Shown: piece by piece, positions 10,075-18,925 of the stretch
How the letters are laid out: every line of letters starts with the position of its first letter
Position numbering within the stretch: the stretch's first letter is position 1
Assembly (NCBI GenBank): GCA_019637695.1
Contig: JAHBVG010000013.1
Span: 37,460-101,459 of the forward strand
Source of the DNA: Caldilineaceae bacterium
Lineage (GTDB): Bacteria; Chloroflexota; Anaerolineae; Caldilineales; Caldilineaceae
DNA: 64,000 nucleotides
Reading direction: 5' to 3'
The notes under the pieces: generated by a model
Database searches by the model: none
What the model saw: the letters and a program-made list of their open reading frames with translations, nothing else
What the model was told of the DNA's origin: nothing
Position numbers and translations under genes: made by a program

Positions 10075-11499
10075 TTATCCCTGTGGCTTGATGTTCTGAT
10101 TCAGCCGGAAAGTGTTATCGGGATCGTACTTCTGCTTGATCTGCGCCAGTTTTGCATACTTCCCAGCGAAGGCATTCACCATCATTTGGTCGCCTTCTTC
10201 TTGCAACCCGGCAAAATTAAGATAGCGGCTGCCATCGCTGAACGGCTGTGTCGCAGCCAACATCTCACGCACCCAGGCCATATTGACGTCGTCGTCTGCT
10301 GCGTCTTCCCAATTGGCTTCGGCGTTGAGCAGAAAGGAGACATGCCGCCCGTGAAAGGCTGTGTCCTCTTCCGCCACACGCCGCACGGCCCCGCCGATAT
10401 GCCAGATGTCAGTTGTGTTGAGGAGGGAAGGCTGCTGGGTTGCATGGTCCGCGATCAGGGCAATTACCTCGTCGTCCATACGCGTTAAGTTGAGTGACTT
10501 CCAATAGTAGCGCAGCTTATATTTAGGATAATCGGCGTCGAAGAAGGTCTGCACCATCTGGTAGCTCATTACGTCGCTGGCATCTAGCAATGGTTCGGCA
10601 AAGTCGCGCAGAGGCTGCATGACCTGCCGCCCCTCCTCCGGATCGCCTGAATATAGACCGGCTAACAGGACAAAAGGACGTCCCCACACTGCCTGTGGGA
10701 AATGCTCTGCGCCTGATGGGAAGACGCCGCAGACAGCGAGCAAACTCTCTTCATCTGAGGCGCTTTCACAGTAGTCGCGGAAATAGCGCAAAACACCTTC
10801 CATATCAACGCCATCGTGGAAGACCGCTGTCATCCACACCTCCGGCCCTACAGGGTGCAATTGGTAGGTGAACGTGGTAACAATACCGAAGTTGCCGCCG
10901 CCACCGCGGATCGCCCAGAAGAGATCTGGATTGTCGCTTTCACTGGCGTGGAGTAAACGCCCATCGGCGGTAACTACCTCGGCGGCCAATAGATTGTCAC
11001 ACGAGAGGCCATGCTTGTTGCGCAACCAGCCGAGGCCGCCGCCCAGCGTCAGTCCGGCAATGCCTGTGTCCGAAACGACGCCGCCTGGCGTTGCCAGTCC
11101 ATAGGGCTGGGTCGCCGCATCCACCATGCCCCAGGTGGCCCCACCGCCGGCGCGTACAGTGCGTGCGGTCACATCAACGTCAACCATGTTCATGGGTGAA
11201 AGATCGATCACCAGCCCGTCTTCGCAGGTCCCGTGCCCCGCCACGTTATGACCACCCCCACGCACTGCCAAAGGCAGATCATAACGACGAGCAAAGGCCA
11301 ACGCAGCCATTACGTCTTGCGGGGTGGCGCAGCGCACGATCAGCGCCGGATAGCGGTCGATCATGCCATTCCAAACCCGCCGCGCCAGGTCATAGGCTTC
11401 ATCTTCAGGGCGGATCAGTTCACCTTGCAGTTGCGCTGCCAACGTCTGTATCGCCTCCTGACCAAATCGAATCTGTTTACCTTCCGTTGTCGCCAACAT
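10075..11499 (-). CDS. FAD-linked oxidoreductase of the berberine-bridge-enzyme (BBE/VAO) family
   Basis: A 474-aa protein with an N-terminal FAD_binding_4 domain and C-terminal BBE motif (PDNTFRLNQNI). RGGGHN places His84 where the family carries covalent 8-alpha-histidyl FAD. The second, cysteinyl attachment site appears absent (VSDTGIAG in its place), so mono-covalent FAD is likely. Such enzymes oxidise sugars, alcohols or secondary metabolites with O2; the substrate cannot be told. The ATG at 11499 follows AAAGGAAC on the minus strand. It is a single gene ended by a strong terminator. Confidence 0.9.
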   Translation of the reverse strand: MLATTEGKQIRFGQEAIQTLAAQLQGELIRPEDEAYDLARRVWNGMIDRYPALIVRCATPQDVMAALAFARRYDLPLAVRGGGHNVAGHGTCEDGLVIDLSPMNMVDVDVTARTVRAGGGATWGMVDAATQPYGLATPGGVVSDTGIAGLTLGGGLGWLRNKHGLSCDNLLAAEVVTADGRLLHASESDNPDLFWAIRGGGGNFGIVTTFTYQLHPVGPEVWMTAVFHDGVDMEGVLRYFRDYCESASDEESLLAVCGVFPSGAEHFPQAVWGRPFVLLAGLYSGDPEEGRQVMQPLRDFAEPLLDASDVMSYQMVQTFFDADYPKYKLRYYWKSLNLTRMDDEVIALIADHATQQPSLLNTTDIWHIGGAVRRVAEEDTAFHGRHVSFLLNAEANWEDAADDDVNMAWVREMLAATQPFSDGSRYLNFAGLQEEGDQMMVNAFAGKYAKLAQIKQKYDPDNTFRLNQNIKPQG

Positions 11500-11615
11500 C
11501 GCATGTTCCTTTTTGATTCGCTAATTTCTACCTCACGATGGGCATACTCTATCGCATCGGCCGGCATTTTTGACCTGACGAAAGTTAGGATTGAGGGTTG
11601 GTTGGGGTTGGGTGA

Positions 11616-14060
11616 TCAGGCGAGGTTAAGTTGGCGGGCGCGGATCAGGGCTTGGGCGCGGTTGCCGACGCCCAACTTGCCATAGATCTGGCCTGTGTAC
11701 CACTTGACAGTACCCAGCGAGAGGATCAGGGTATTGGCGATCTCCTGGTTGCTCAGGCCCTGAGCAAGGTGCTGCAATACTATCATTTCCCGTTCGGTCA
11801 ACGGCTCGATCAGCGCCGCATTTGGGTTGGCGGCAGACAGATCTTCCTTCTTATCAGTTGGGTGTACGATGGACAAAGTCTGTAGTTGGGCGGCAATCGC
11901 CTTGACCGCCTCGGCCTTGCCCTCTGCTAACTGCGCCAACGGTGCGGCTGGTGAGATCTGGATCTGGCGCAGCAGATCTTCAACCCAGGGATGCAGTCTG
12001 CGCAGCAACGCTCCATAGCCGATCTCGGCGGCAATGGACAACGCCTGGGCCAGCCGTTCTCTCCCCACATCGAACTGGTTCTGGCGCACTGCTGTTATCC
12101 CCAATCCGGCCAGCGCCATCGCCAATCCGCCGCGGTCGCCGATCTCCTGGTAGAGTTGAAAGCTGTGGTTGAAACTCTGCACCGCGGCGGCGAGATTCTG
12201 CTGGCGCAGATAGACCTCGCCCAGGTGGTTTAGCGCCAGCCCCATCCCTTCTGGATCGTTGAAGCGGGTACGGAGCGCATAGCTCTCCTCAAAATAAGCG
12301 CGGGCCGATGTCGGGTCATCTTGGCGCAGGGCGACGCTGCCCAACTGGATGAGCAGATAGGCGCGTACCCAGAACTCCCCTTCTGCCTTACACAGCGCCA
12401 CCCCTTCCTGGGCGTAGCGGGCGGCAGTCTCAAGATCGTCCAATTCCAGCGCCGCGTTAGCCAGCCCATAACAGGCATACTGCTGATTGCAAAGATGCTG
12501 ATGTACCACGCTCTCTTTGTACACCGTTAGGTAACAGCGCAAAGCTTCATGATAGTCGCCGCGGATAGAGGCGAGCATGCCGAACGCAATCTGTGGGTGA
12601 GTACCGATCCCCGGCAGTGGCAGGTGGTTGCGTCGATTCAACCAACTTTGGGCCTGGCCGGCATGATAGGCAGCTTTGCTGATCCGTCCCAGGCGCACGT
12701 TGAACCAGACAAGTTCCAGGTGGAAGAGGGAGATGAATCTGTCATTGTCGTCAGAGTCCGCTGTCTGGGTAAGCACTGCGATCCCATCCTCAAGCATACG
12801 AACCGGTTCCTGATAGCGGCCACGAAATTGAAAATAGTTGCTGAGGATGTGCCCCATTTTCTGAAGGGACGCGCCATTTTGCGTCTGGACGGCGTAGCGC
12901 CAGGCAACGCGGATATTATCCAGATCTGCCTGAATCTGATCCAACGTCTCAAATTGCGCTCCGCCAATCAGACCATCCGCTGCGGAAAGTACAAAGTCAG
13001 CAAAGTAGTCGCAGTGGCGCTGATGGATCGCCGTCGCTGCGGCTGGGTTGGCCGCCAGCCGATCCAGTGCGAATTGGTGTATCAATGCGTGCAGGTGGTA
13101 GCGGCGATTGGGATGCCAGCGTAACAGCGACTTGTCCACTAGCGCCGAGAGCATCTCTAGCGAGGCGCCAGCCACCTGCATGGCTGCCTGCCGTGTAAAG
13201 CTGCCATGAAAAATCGCCAGACGGCCAAACAACTCCTGTTCTGCGCGGCTCATCAACTGCCAGGAGTGTTCAAAAACTGCACGCATGCTCCGGTGCGGCG
13301 CTGGCGTCTGCCGCAGCCGTGTGGTTAGAAAGTCGATGTTCTGCTGGATTTCATCGGCAATTTCAACGCAGCGCAACACTTTCACCCACGCCACAGCCAA
13401 GTCAAGCGCTAAGGGGAGCCCTTCTACCTGCTCGCAGATGCGCACCACTCCCTCTGCTTCCTCCGCTAGTGAAAAATCCGGGCGTAACCGCCGAGCGCGC
13501 TGTGTAAAGAAGGCAACCGCGCCGTATGCTTCCAGATCGTCCACCTGATGGTTGTTGGGATAGGCCATCCCCGCCAATGGATAGAGCCATTCGGCCTCCA
13601 TGTTAAGCGCCTCCCGCGAAGTCACCAGCAATTTCAGATCCGGCGTAGCGAAGAGCAGATCAGAGAGCGCCGTCGCGCCCGCCAACAGGTGTTCCATATT
13701 GTCCAGAACCAGAAGCATCTTTTTCTGTCGCAATAAGTTGGCCCATTGCTGAGATAGAGATTGGGCGACGTTGAAGTGAAGCTGAAGAGAGTCGGCAATG
13801 GCGATTTCCAGCAGATCTGGGGAGTGGACGGTGTGTAAATCTACGAAGAAAACGCCGTGGGTGAAAAGATCAGTCAGGCGCACGGCGCATTCCACAGCCA
13901 GCCGCGTCTTGCCCACGCCGCCTGGCCCTACCAACGTCAACAGACGGCAGGTTGGGTCTTGCAGACGCCGGGTGATTTCTTCGATTTCAGTCTGCCGGCC
14001 CATGAAAGGCGTTGTCTGTACTGGCAAAGTCGAGGACATTCTCCTATTATCGGCTAACAT
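11616..14060 (-). CDS. LAL/STAND transcriptional regulator: NB-ARC ATPase, TPR repeats, C-terminal LuxR HTH
   Basis: Large signal-transducing ATPase regulator, 814 aa. Walker A GPGGVGKT lies at 45-52, Walker B LLVLDNMEH follows, and HRSMRAVFEHSWQLM is typical of the NB-ARC/winged-helix part. About seven TPR-like repeats fill 400-700. The last ~65 residues are a LuxR/GerE HTH (LTEREMIVLQHLAQGLSNQEIA). ATP-bound oligomers of this family activate transcription on ligand binding. Starts at 14060 and 14039 are both possible; each has a G-rich stretch abutting it, so the choice is open. It is a close paralogue of the N-terminal-HTH regulator at 18926. Confidence 0.88.
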   Translation of the reverse strand: MLADNRRMSSTLPVQTTPFMGRQTEIEEITRRLQDPTCRLLTLVGPGGVGKTRLAVECAVRLTDLFTHGVFFVDLHTVHSPDLLEIAIADSLQLHFNVAQSLSQQWANLLRQKKMLLVLDNMEHLLAGATALSDLLFATPDLKLLVTSREALNMEAEWLYPLAGMAYPNNHQVDDLEAYGAVAFFTQRARRLRPDFSLAEEAEGVVRICEQVEGLPLALDLAVAWVKVLRCVEIADEIQQNIDFLTTRLRQTPAPHRSMRAVFEHSWQLMSRAEQELFGRLAIFHGSFTRQAAMQVAGASLEMLSALVDKSLLRWHPNRRYHLHALIHQFALDRLAANPAAATAIHQRHCDYFADFVLSAADGLIGGAQFETLDQIQADLDNIRVAWRYAVQTQNGASLQKMGHILSNYFQFRGRYQEPVRMLEDGIAVLTQTADSDDNDRFISLFHLELVWFNVRLGRISKAAYHAGQAQSWLNRRNHLPLPGIGTHPQIAFGMLASIRGDYHEALRCYLTVYKESVVHQHLCNQQYACYGLANAALELDDLETAARYAQEGVALCKAEGEFWVRAYLLIQLGSVALRQDDPTSARAYFEESYALRTRFNDPEGMGLALNHLGEVYLRQQNLAAAVQSFNHSFQLYQEIGDRGGLAMALAGLGITAVRQNQFDVGRERLAQALSIAAEIGYGALLRRLHPWVEDLLRQIQISPAAPLAQLAEGKAEAVKAIAAQLQTLSIVHPTDKKEDLSAANPNAALIEPLTEREMIVLQHLAQGLSNQEIANTLILSLGTVKWYTGQIYGKLGVGNRAQALIRARQLNLA

Positions 14061-14097
14061 CCCCCTATGTCAAGCGAATGATCGTCAAATCGTCAAA

Positions 14098-14216
14098 GGG
14101 TGCATTTCAATTTGAGGCAGGCCAAGTGCCGGGGACTTTTGAGACTGCATCTTCTCTTTGGTCGCACGTCCTTTGGGAAGTCCCCGGCACTTTTGCCCCC
14201 AGCGTGAACTGCACCC
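14098..14216. repeat. Nested hairpin repeat (family sharing GTGCCGGGGACTT)
   Basis: Arms 14124-14138 and 14178-14192 are perfect 15-bp complements containing GTGCCGGGGACTT, with an outer 7-bp pair at 14098-14104/14210-14216. The same 15-bp arms recur at 60321-60361. The rest of the 14061-14396 spacer holds no gene I can support. Confidence 0.75.
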
Positions 14217-14396
14217 ATCGTCAATCTGCCTGTCCACCTGACCAGGGAAGGTCGATCATCCGTCGTAGAGCAAGATACATCTTCATATCGAAGACAGGCC
14301 GCGGCGACAGGAGTAGAGTGTTGGCAGACATACTCACCCCTCCCCAGCCCTCCCCGTCCGCAGGGAGGGAGCAGTTGATCCTCAAGGAGATTTAGC

Positions 14397-15128
14397 ATGA
14401 CACAGCAAACGCTGGCCGAACCTGTAAATCAACTTCCCCGCGCCCGTGCGCCGCGCCGGTGGGGACGCGTCGCATCAGTCCTGCTCTGGCTTGCCGGCGC
14501 TCTCATCGTCCTCACCGCTTTTTACCTGTGGGCGATCTTCCCGTGGATGGCGCGCTGGGGCGCTACGGACGCCGAAGTAAGGGCGAGCTATCCTGGCGAT
14601 GATCTGGTGGCGAATGCAGGATTCATCACCACCCGCGCCGTCACTGTGCGGGCGACGCCAGCGCAGATCTACCCCTGGCTCGTGCAGCTGGGCGTGGATC
14701 GGGGCGGCATGTACAGCCTGCTTTGGGTGGAAAACTTGATGGGGCTGCATGTCAAAAACACCGACCGCATCCACGAAGAGTGGCAGAACTTGCAGGTGGG
14801 CGATCTCGTGCGTTTCACCCCAGAAGATTACTTCCTCAATCCCGGCCCGAGCCTGTGGGTAAAACAGATGGAGAAAGATCACGCCCTTGTCTTCTGCTTT
14901 GGCATGGAGACCGAGATGCCCGATCGCTGCACTGACACCTGGCAATTCGTCCTCACGCCCCAAGCTGATGGGACAACGCGCCTGATTCTGCGCAGTCAGA
15001 GCGCCGCCGGTGAAGGCATGAGTGCTTCCGCGGGCAAAATCTTCCAGGGGTTGACCTTCATCATGGAACGGGCGATGTTGTTGAACATTCGAGAACGCGC
15101 TGAACAGCTAGCGTTGGCGTCGAGGTAA
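14397..15128 (+). CDS. Membrane-anchored SRPBCC-fold protein
   Basis: A 243-aa product: one N-terminal TM helix (about 24-48), then an SRPBCC/START-like hydrophobic-ligand fold starting near residue 75 (TVRATPAQIYPWLVQLG) and ending with ERAMLLNIRERAEQLA. The family binds lipids or polyketides. AAGGAGA about 6 nt upstream supports the ATG. It is followed by a decayed CPBP protease gene on the same strand. Confidence 0.75.
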   Translation: MTQQTLAEPVNQLPRARAPRRWGRVASVLLWLAGALIVLTAFYLWAIFPWMARWGATDAEVRASYPGDDLVANAGFITTRAVTVRATPAQIYPWLVQLGVDRGGMYSLLWVENLMGLHVKNTDRIHEEWQNLQVGDLVRFTPEDYFLNPGPSLWVKQMEKDHALVFCFGMETEMPDRCTDTWQFVLTPQADGTTRLILRSQSAAGEGMSASAGKIFQGLTFIMERAMLLNIRERAEQLALASR

Positions 15129-15203
15129 CAGCGTTTTGTGTTTGCACCTGGCTGTTCTGTGATTCCGATAGAAGTGTCAACTTCAACTCTTGGGTAAAGA
15201 CGA

Positions 15204-15872
15204 ATGATGAAGGCGACAATCGCACAACAACAGCCAGACATGGCGACAAGTAGCAACACGTTGATTTCCTTTGGACCGCTGTTGGCGGCTGGGCTGCTCA
15301 CCTGGAAGGAGAGCGGGCGGAACGGTCTGCGTCAACTCATCCGCCATATGTTTCAGTGGCGTGTTTCACCCATTTGGTGGCTGGCGGCGATCTCACCGCT
15401 GTTGGTCTACGTGTTAACCATGATCGTGCTTTGGGTGATCCAAGGGCAACCTATGGACGTTCGATCTTTGGGGCAGCTCAACTTCTTATCCAACCTGGGG
15501 TTGGCGGCATTGCCCTTTTGAGTGCTGACCTCTGGTATCGGTGAGGAGACTGGCTGGCGTGGGTACGCATTGCCCCGTTTGCAGCAAGGGCGCAGCCCCC
15601 TTTCGGATACCGTCGTCCTCTGGATCTTCTGGGGTCTCTGGCATCTGCCTCTCTTCTTCTACACGCATGAGCTTTCCGTCCTGCCCATGTTTCTGGTGGG
15701 ACGGTTTGCTGGTGCCGTTGTCTTTACCTGGCTTACCAACAGCACTGGCGGCACTATTTTGATCGTCGCTGTCTGGCATGGATTGTTCAACTTCACTATC
15801 GCCTGTGAGACGTGCGGCAGCGGCGTCGGTGCTGCTGCTGTGAGTATGATGGTGGATTCCTCTGGGCGGTGA
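15204..15872 (+). pseudogene. CPBP (CAAX/Rce1-like) intramembrane protease, interrupted by an in-frame stop and a frameshift
   Basis: Two consecutive stretches in one frame are split by a TGA at 15519-15521. Upstream are two TM helices. Directly downstream come the family glutamates in GEETGWRGYALPRLQ, then FWGLWHLPLF and HGLFNF. The last expected TM helix is not in this frame but continues in another (from about 15851: GGFLWAVILIWIYRR), so a frameshift lies near 15830-15850. Intact enzymes are membrane proteases for prenyl-type or bacteriocin-immunity roles. Two independent lesions argue for decay rather than recoding, though assembly errors would look the same. Confidence 0.75.
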
Positions 15873-15921
15873 TCTTGATATGGATATACCGTCGGCAACC
15901 TACACACAAGGAGCGTACAAC

Positions 15922-17316
15922 ATGAATAAGGTCTTCTACCTCGTGAGCAGAACACGTCTCGAAATCCGTTTGCTTGTTTCACTTTCCGTACTCTTGCTTC
16001 TATCTGCCTGCCAGGCGCTGCCTGCGGGGGTATTCTCCCAACCCGCGCCCACGCCGTCGCCGGAGATCTTTATTTCTTTGGAACAAGCTGGCGCAGGGCC
16101 GAGTATTCGTGGACAGGTGCTGTGGGGATCGCAGCCGGTGTCTGGGGCTGTTGTCGAGCTGCGTGACGGCCCCTGGGCATTGGAGAGCGCGCCCGTATTG
16201 CGCCAGACAACCGCTGACGCCAGCGGCGTCTTTACGATCACCGCTGCGCCCATCGGGGAATATGGGCTGGCGGCGCGCTGGCCCGATGGCGGCGCTAACA
16301 TGGCTGCTGTCACGCCGGTGCAGATCGCAGCGGGCGCGGATCTCACCGATATCACCGTGTGGCTGGCGAAGGAGATTGGTCTGATCGAACCCGCATCTGG
16401 CGCAGTGGTAGAGGATGCGCCAACGCTGCGCTGGCAACCGTTGGAAGGAGTGGGCCTCTATCGAGTCATGGTCATCGACGTCGGCACCACGGAACTTCTG
16501 GCGGACGAACAGATCGAAGAGACAGAATTTGCTGTGACGAGCGCGCTCATGCCCGGACGCACCTATCAGTGGTTGGCGCAGGGGCTGGACGAAGGTGGAA
16601 TGCTGCTCGGCGAAGTAGACAGCACCTTCACCGTTGCAGGCAAGGACTCAGCCACAGATGGCTCGCTGCATATTTCTCTGGATACCGGTAGTATCGCCTC
16701 CGACTTTGAAACGGAGATGATCGCTGCCGTCTCTGCCAATGGTGACGTTCCTTACTGGGTGGTGTTGCCTGCCTATACGCTCGTCACGCTGCAAGGGTAT
16801 CCCATTGCGGATCACCTTATGCAGCCGCAGATCTTCATCTACCCCGTCGAGGAGTTGACCGAGATCAACGAAGGCGCGGGGCAGATCGTAGCGTCCTTAA
16901 AGACGCTCCTGCAATCGCCCCAGGAGATCCAGACCCTGCCCTTCCTGCCGTTGTACAACGCCGGCCAGATGATGCACACGCATCTTCAGTACCTGGACTT
17001 CCAAAACGGCCAGGGGCTGCGCTATCTGACTCAGTTTAGCCAGGCTGTGGTGCCCATCAACAACTATGAGTTGATCTACACCTACCAGGGGTTGACGAGC
17101 GATGGGAAATACTACGTGGCGGCGGTTCTGCCGGTCAATCATCCCAGCCTGCCCGCAGATGTACAGATCACCGGCAATGAGCCGCCCGAATTGACAAGCG
17201 ACTTTGACGCCTATCTTGCCAATGTGGTCGCTGCCCTGAACCCAGAGGCGGCGAGTTCCTTTACGCCGGACTTGACGCAGTTGGATGCCATGATGAGTTC
17301 TCTCGAAGTTCATTAG
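15922..17316 (+). CDS. Lipoprotein with carboxypeptidase-regulatory-like and fibronectin-like domains
   Basis: A 464-aa exported lipoprotein (lipobox LLLSAC ending near residue 30). Residues ~55-145 form a transthyretin/carboxypeptidase-regulatory-like beta-sandwich (IRGQVLWGSQPVSGAVVEL, GVFTITAAPIGEYGLAARWP). Residues ~150-240 resemble an Fn3-type sandwich, and the C-terminal part is unassigned. The ATG at 15922 is preceded by AAGGAG and gives a correct signal peptide, unlike the upstream start at 15880. Probably a surface binding protein; ligand unknown. Confidence 0.75.
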   Translation: MNKVFYLVSRTRLEIRLLVSLSVLLLLSACQALPAGVFSQPAPTPSPEIFISLEQAGAGPSIRGQVLWGSQPVSGAVVELRDGPWALESAPVLRQTTADASGVFTITAAPIGEYGLAARWPDGGANMAAVTPVQIAAGADLTDITVWLAKEIGLIEPASGAVVEDAPTLRWQPLEGVGLYRVMVIDVGTTELLADEQIEETEFAVTSALMPGRTYQWLAQGLDEGGMLLGEVDSTFTVAGKDSATDGSLHISLDTGSIASDFETEMIAAVSANGDVPYWVVLPAYTLVTLQGYPIADHLMQPQIFIYPVEELTEINEGAGQIVASLKTLLQSPQEIQTLPFLPLYNAGQMMHTHLQYLDFQNGQGLRYLTQFSQAVVPINNYELIYTYQGLTSDGKYYVAAVLPVNHPSLPADVQITGNEPPELTSDFDAYLANVVAALNPEAASSFTPDLTQLDAMMSSLEVH

Positions 17317-17454
17317 TGTACTGCCAAACGGAATTTGTCAGATAAGGGCTGGCAGAGATGCGCGCCCTTACTGGGCGTACACGGGGATACACCCTTACAG
17401 ACCATCCGGCGTCTATCAAGACGCCAAACGTGAGAAGGCCCGGCGCTAAGCTTT

Positions 17455-17505
17455 GCGTTAAATTTCACCCCTCTGCGCCTCTGCCTCTGCGCGCCTTTGC
17501 GTTAA
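17455..17505. repeat. Heptameric repeat (CTCTGCG/CTCTGCC type) overlapping a gene end
   Basis: Degenerate 7-bp units CTCTGCG and CCTCTGC followed by GCGTTAAA. The tract is read into the end of the MFS gene, giving the AEAEAQRG-like tail. Confidence 0.6.
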
Positions 17506-18741
17506 ATCTTCCCCTACTTCCCGTCCGGTTGCTCTGGCAAAAAGCCCTACCGCGGGGAGCAGCAGCAACGCGCTCATGGTCAGCGCCGCCCGCAGGGACC
17601 AATTCCCCACGGCCCCCACCACAGGGCCGCCGGCGACCTGACCGATGGCGTCTGCCTGGCCGTACATGGAGAAGACAGTAGCGCGCACGTTGGCGTCGCT
17701 GCCAATGTGCTGGTTCACCCAGGCGTTGAAGACAGGCCCAATCAACCCACGCGTGATCCCGACCACCAGCAGCGCCGCAATCGCCAGGATCAGGCTGGGC
17801 GAGAGCGCGAAGATGAGGATCGAGGCCACGAGCAGCGCCGTGAAGCCGGTCAGCGCCCACGAAATTGCGCGGTCATCTTCCATGTTCAGCCGTTTGCGCA
17901 CCACTTCCGTGACCCCGGCATAGAGCAGCCGCCCGATCACGCCGAGGACGCCAAACCAGACCACAGTCTCAAAGGTACGGCCAAAGAGGGTGGGGAAGAC
18001 GAAATTGTTGATCAAATGTGCGCTGTTGAGCCGGTCAAAGCCCTCGCTGAACATCCCCATTACCACGCCCACGGCCATCAATTTCACCAACAGCGGACGC
18101 CCGCGTACTGTCCTCACGCCCTGGCGGAAGGTCCCTGTGAGATGTCGCCAGGTGCTGCGTTCGGTGCGCGGCGTCGGTTTGAAGCCCATCTCAGGCATGA
18201 TCAAGGCTATCACCACACCGAGGACGAAGATGAGCGCGCCGCCCACCCAGACGGGCGCAGCCACGCCGAAAATCGATCCCAGCAGCATACTGGCGCCGAT
18301 CCCCGCGATGCCTGTGATATTCCCCACCTGCGCTGCACGTAAAAAGGCGCGTCCGGCCTCTTTCTCGCCGATCTCATCTGAGATCCACGCCTCAGTTGCG
18401 CCGCTGGTGAAGGTGGCCCCGATCCCCCAGAAGATCTGCGCCGCCAGCACTGCCGCAAAAAGCGGAATGCTCCCCTCGACGAAGAAACCAATGCCGATCA
18501 GCAGCAACCCAACGATGATCGAGAGGCGACGGCTGTAGACATCCGCCACAATGCCGGTGGGGATCTCAAACGAAAAGTAGACGATCTCCAGCAGCGTTCC
18601 CACCAGCACCAATTGCAGCGGGGACAGCCCCACCACCGTGATCTGGTAGATCATACTCGCCGTAAAGATCATTGAAAAGAGCAGCGACTGCGCCCCTTCC
18701 AAGAATAGATAGACTTTGTAAGCATCGAATCTGCGCAACAT
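17458..18741 (-). CDS. Major facilitator superfamily transporter
   Basis: The protein is 427 aa with about 12 TM helices. The MFS signature between TM2 and TM3 reads as GIVADVYSRRLSI (close to GxxxDxxGRR). This group includes drug or small-molecule efflux pumps; the substrate is unknown. The ATG at 18741 follows GAGAGGAAAC on the minus strand; the longer frame to 18849 begins in repeat-derived sequence and has no TM character. The C-terminal ~20 residues (TQRRAEAEAQRGEI) come from a repeat tract. Confidence 0.85.
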   Translation of the reverse strand: MLRRFDAYKVYLFLEGAQSLLFSMIFTASMIYQITVVGLSPLQLVLVGTLLEIVYFSFEIPTGIVADVYSRRLSIIVGLLLIGIGFFVEGSIPLFAAVLAAQIFWGIGATFTSGATEAWISDEIGEKEAGRAFLRAAQVGNITGIAGIGASMLLGSIFGVAAPVWVGGALIFVLGVVIALIMPEMGFKPTPRTERSTWRHLTGTFRQGVRTVRGRPLLVKLMAVGVVMGMFSEGFDRLNSAHLINNFVFPTLFGRTFETVVWFGVLGVIGRLLYAGVTEVVRKRLNMEDDRAISWALTGFTALLVASILIFALSPSLILAIAALLVVGITRGLIGPVFNAWVNQHIGSDANVRATVFSMYGQADAIGQVAGGPVVGAVGNWSLRAALTMSALLLLPAVGLFARATGREVGEDLTQRRAEAEAQRGEI

Positions 18742-18925
18742 TGTTTCCTCTCTAATAGGGACTGGGGATCGGGGACTGGGACGTCCGTCGTCGGTCATCC
18801 GTCGCCCTCTTCTCGGCGCATCGCCTCTTCGCCTCCCACTAAACCACATCCACCCCGCCCACGGGTGACACTCTGGCCGCGGATGGTGTTACAAAAAGTG
18901 CCACACCAAATGTTACAATGGACCT

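Noticed and set aside
15519..15521. TGA in the CPBP gene as a selenocysteine or recoded codon
   Set aside because: No Cys-equivalent position is expected here in the family and a second frameshift lies downstream; pseudogene is simpler.
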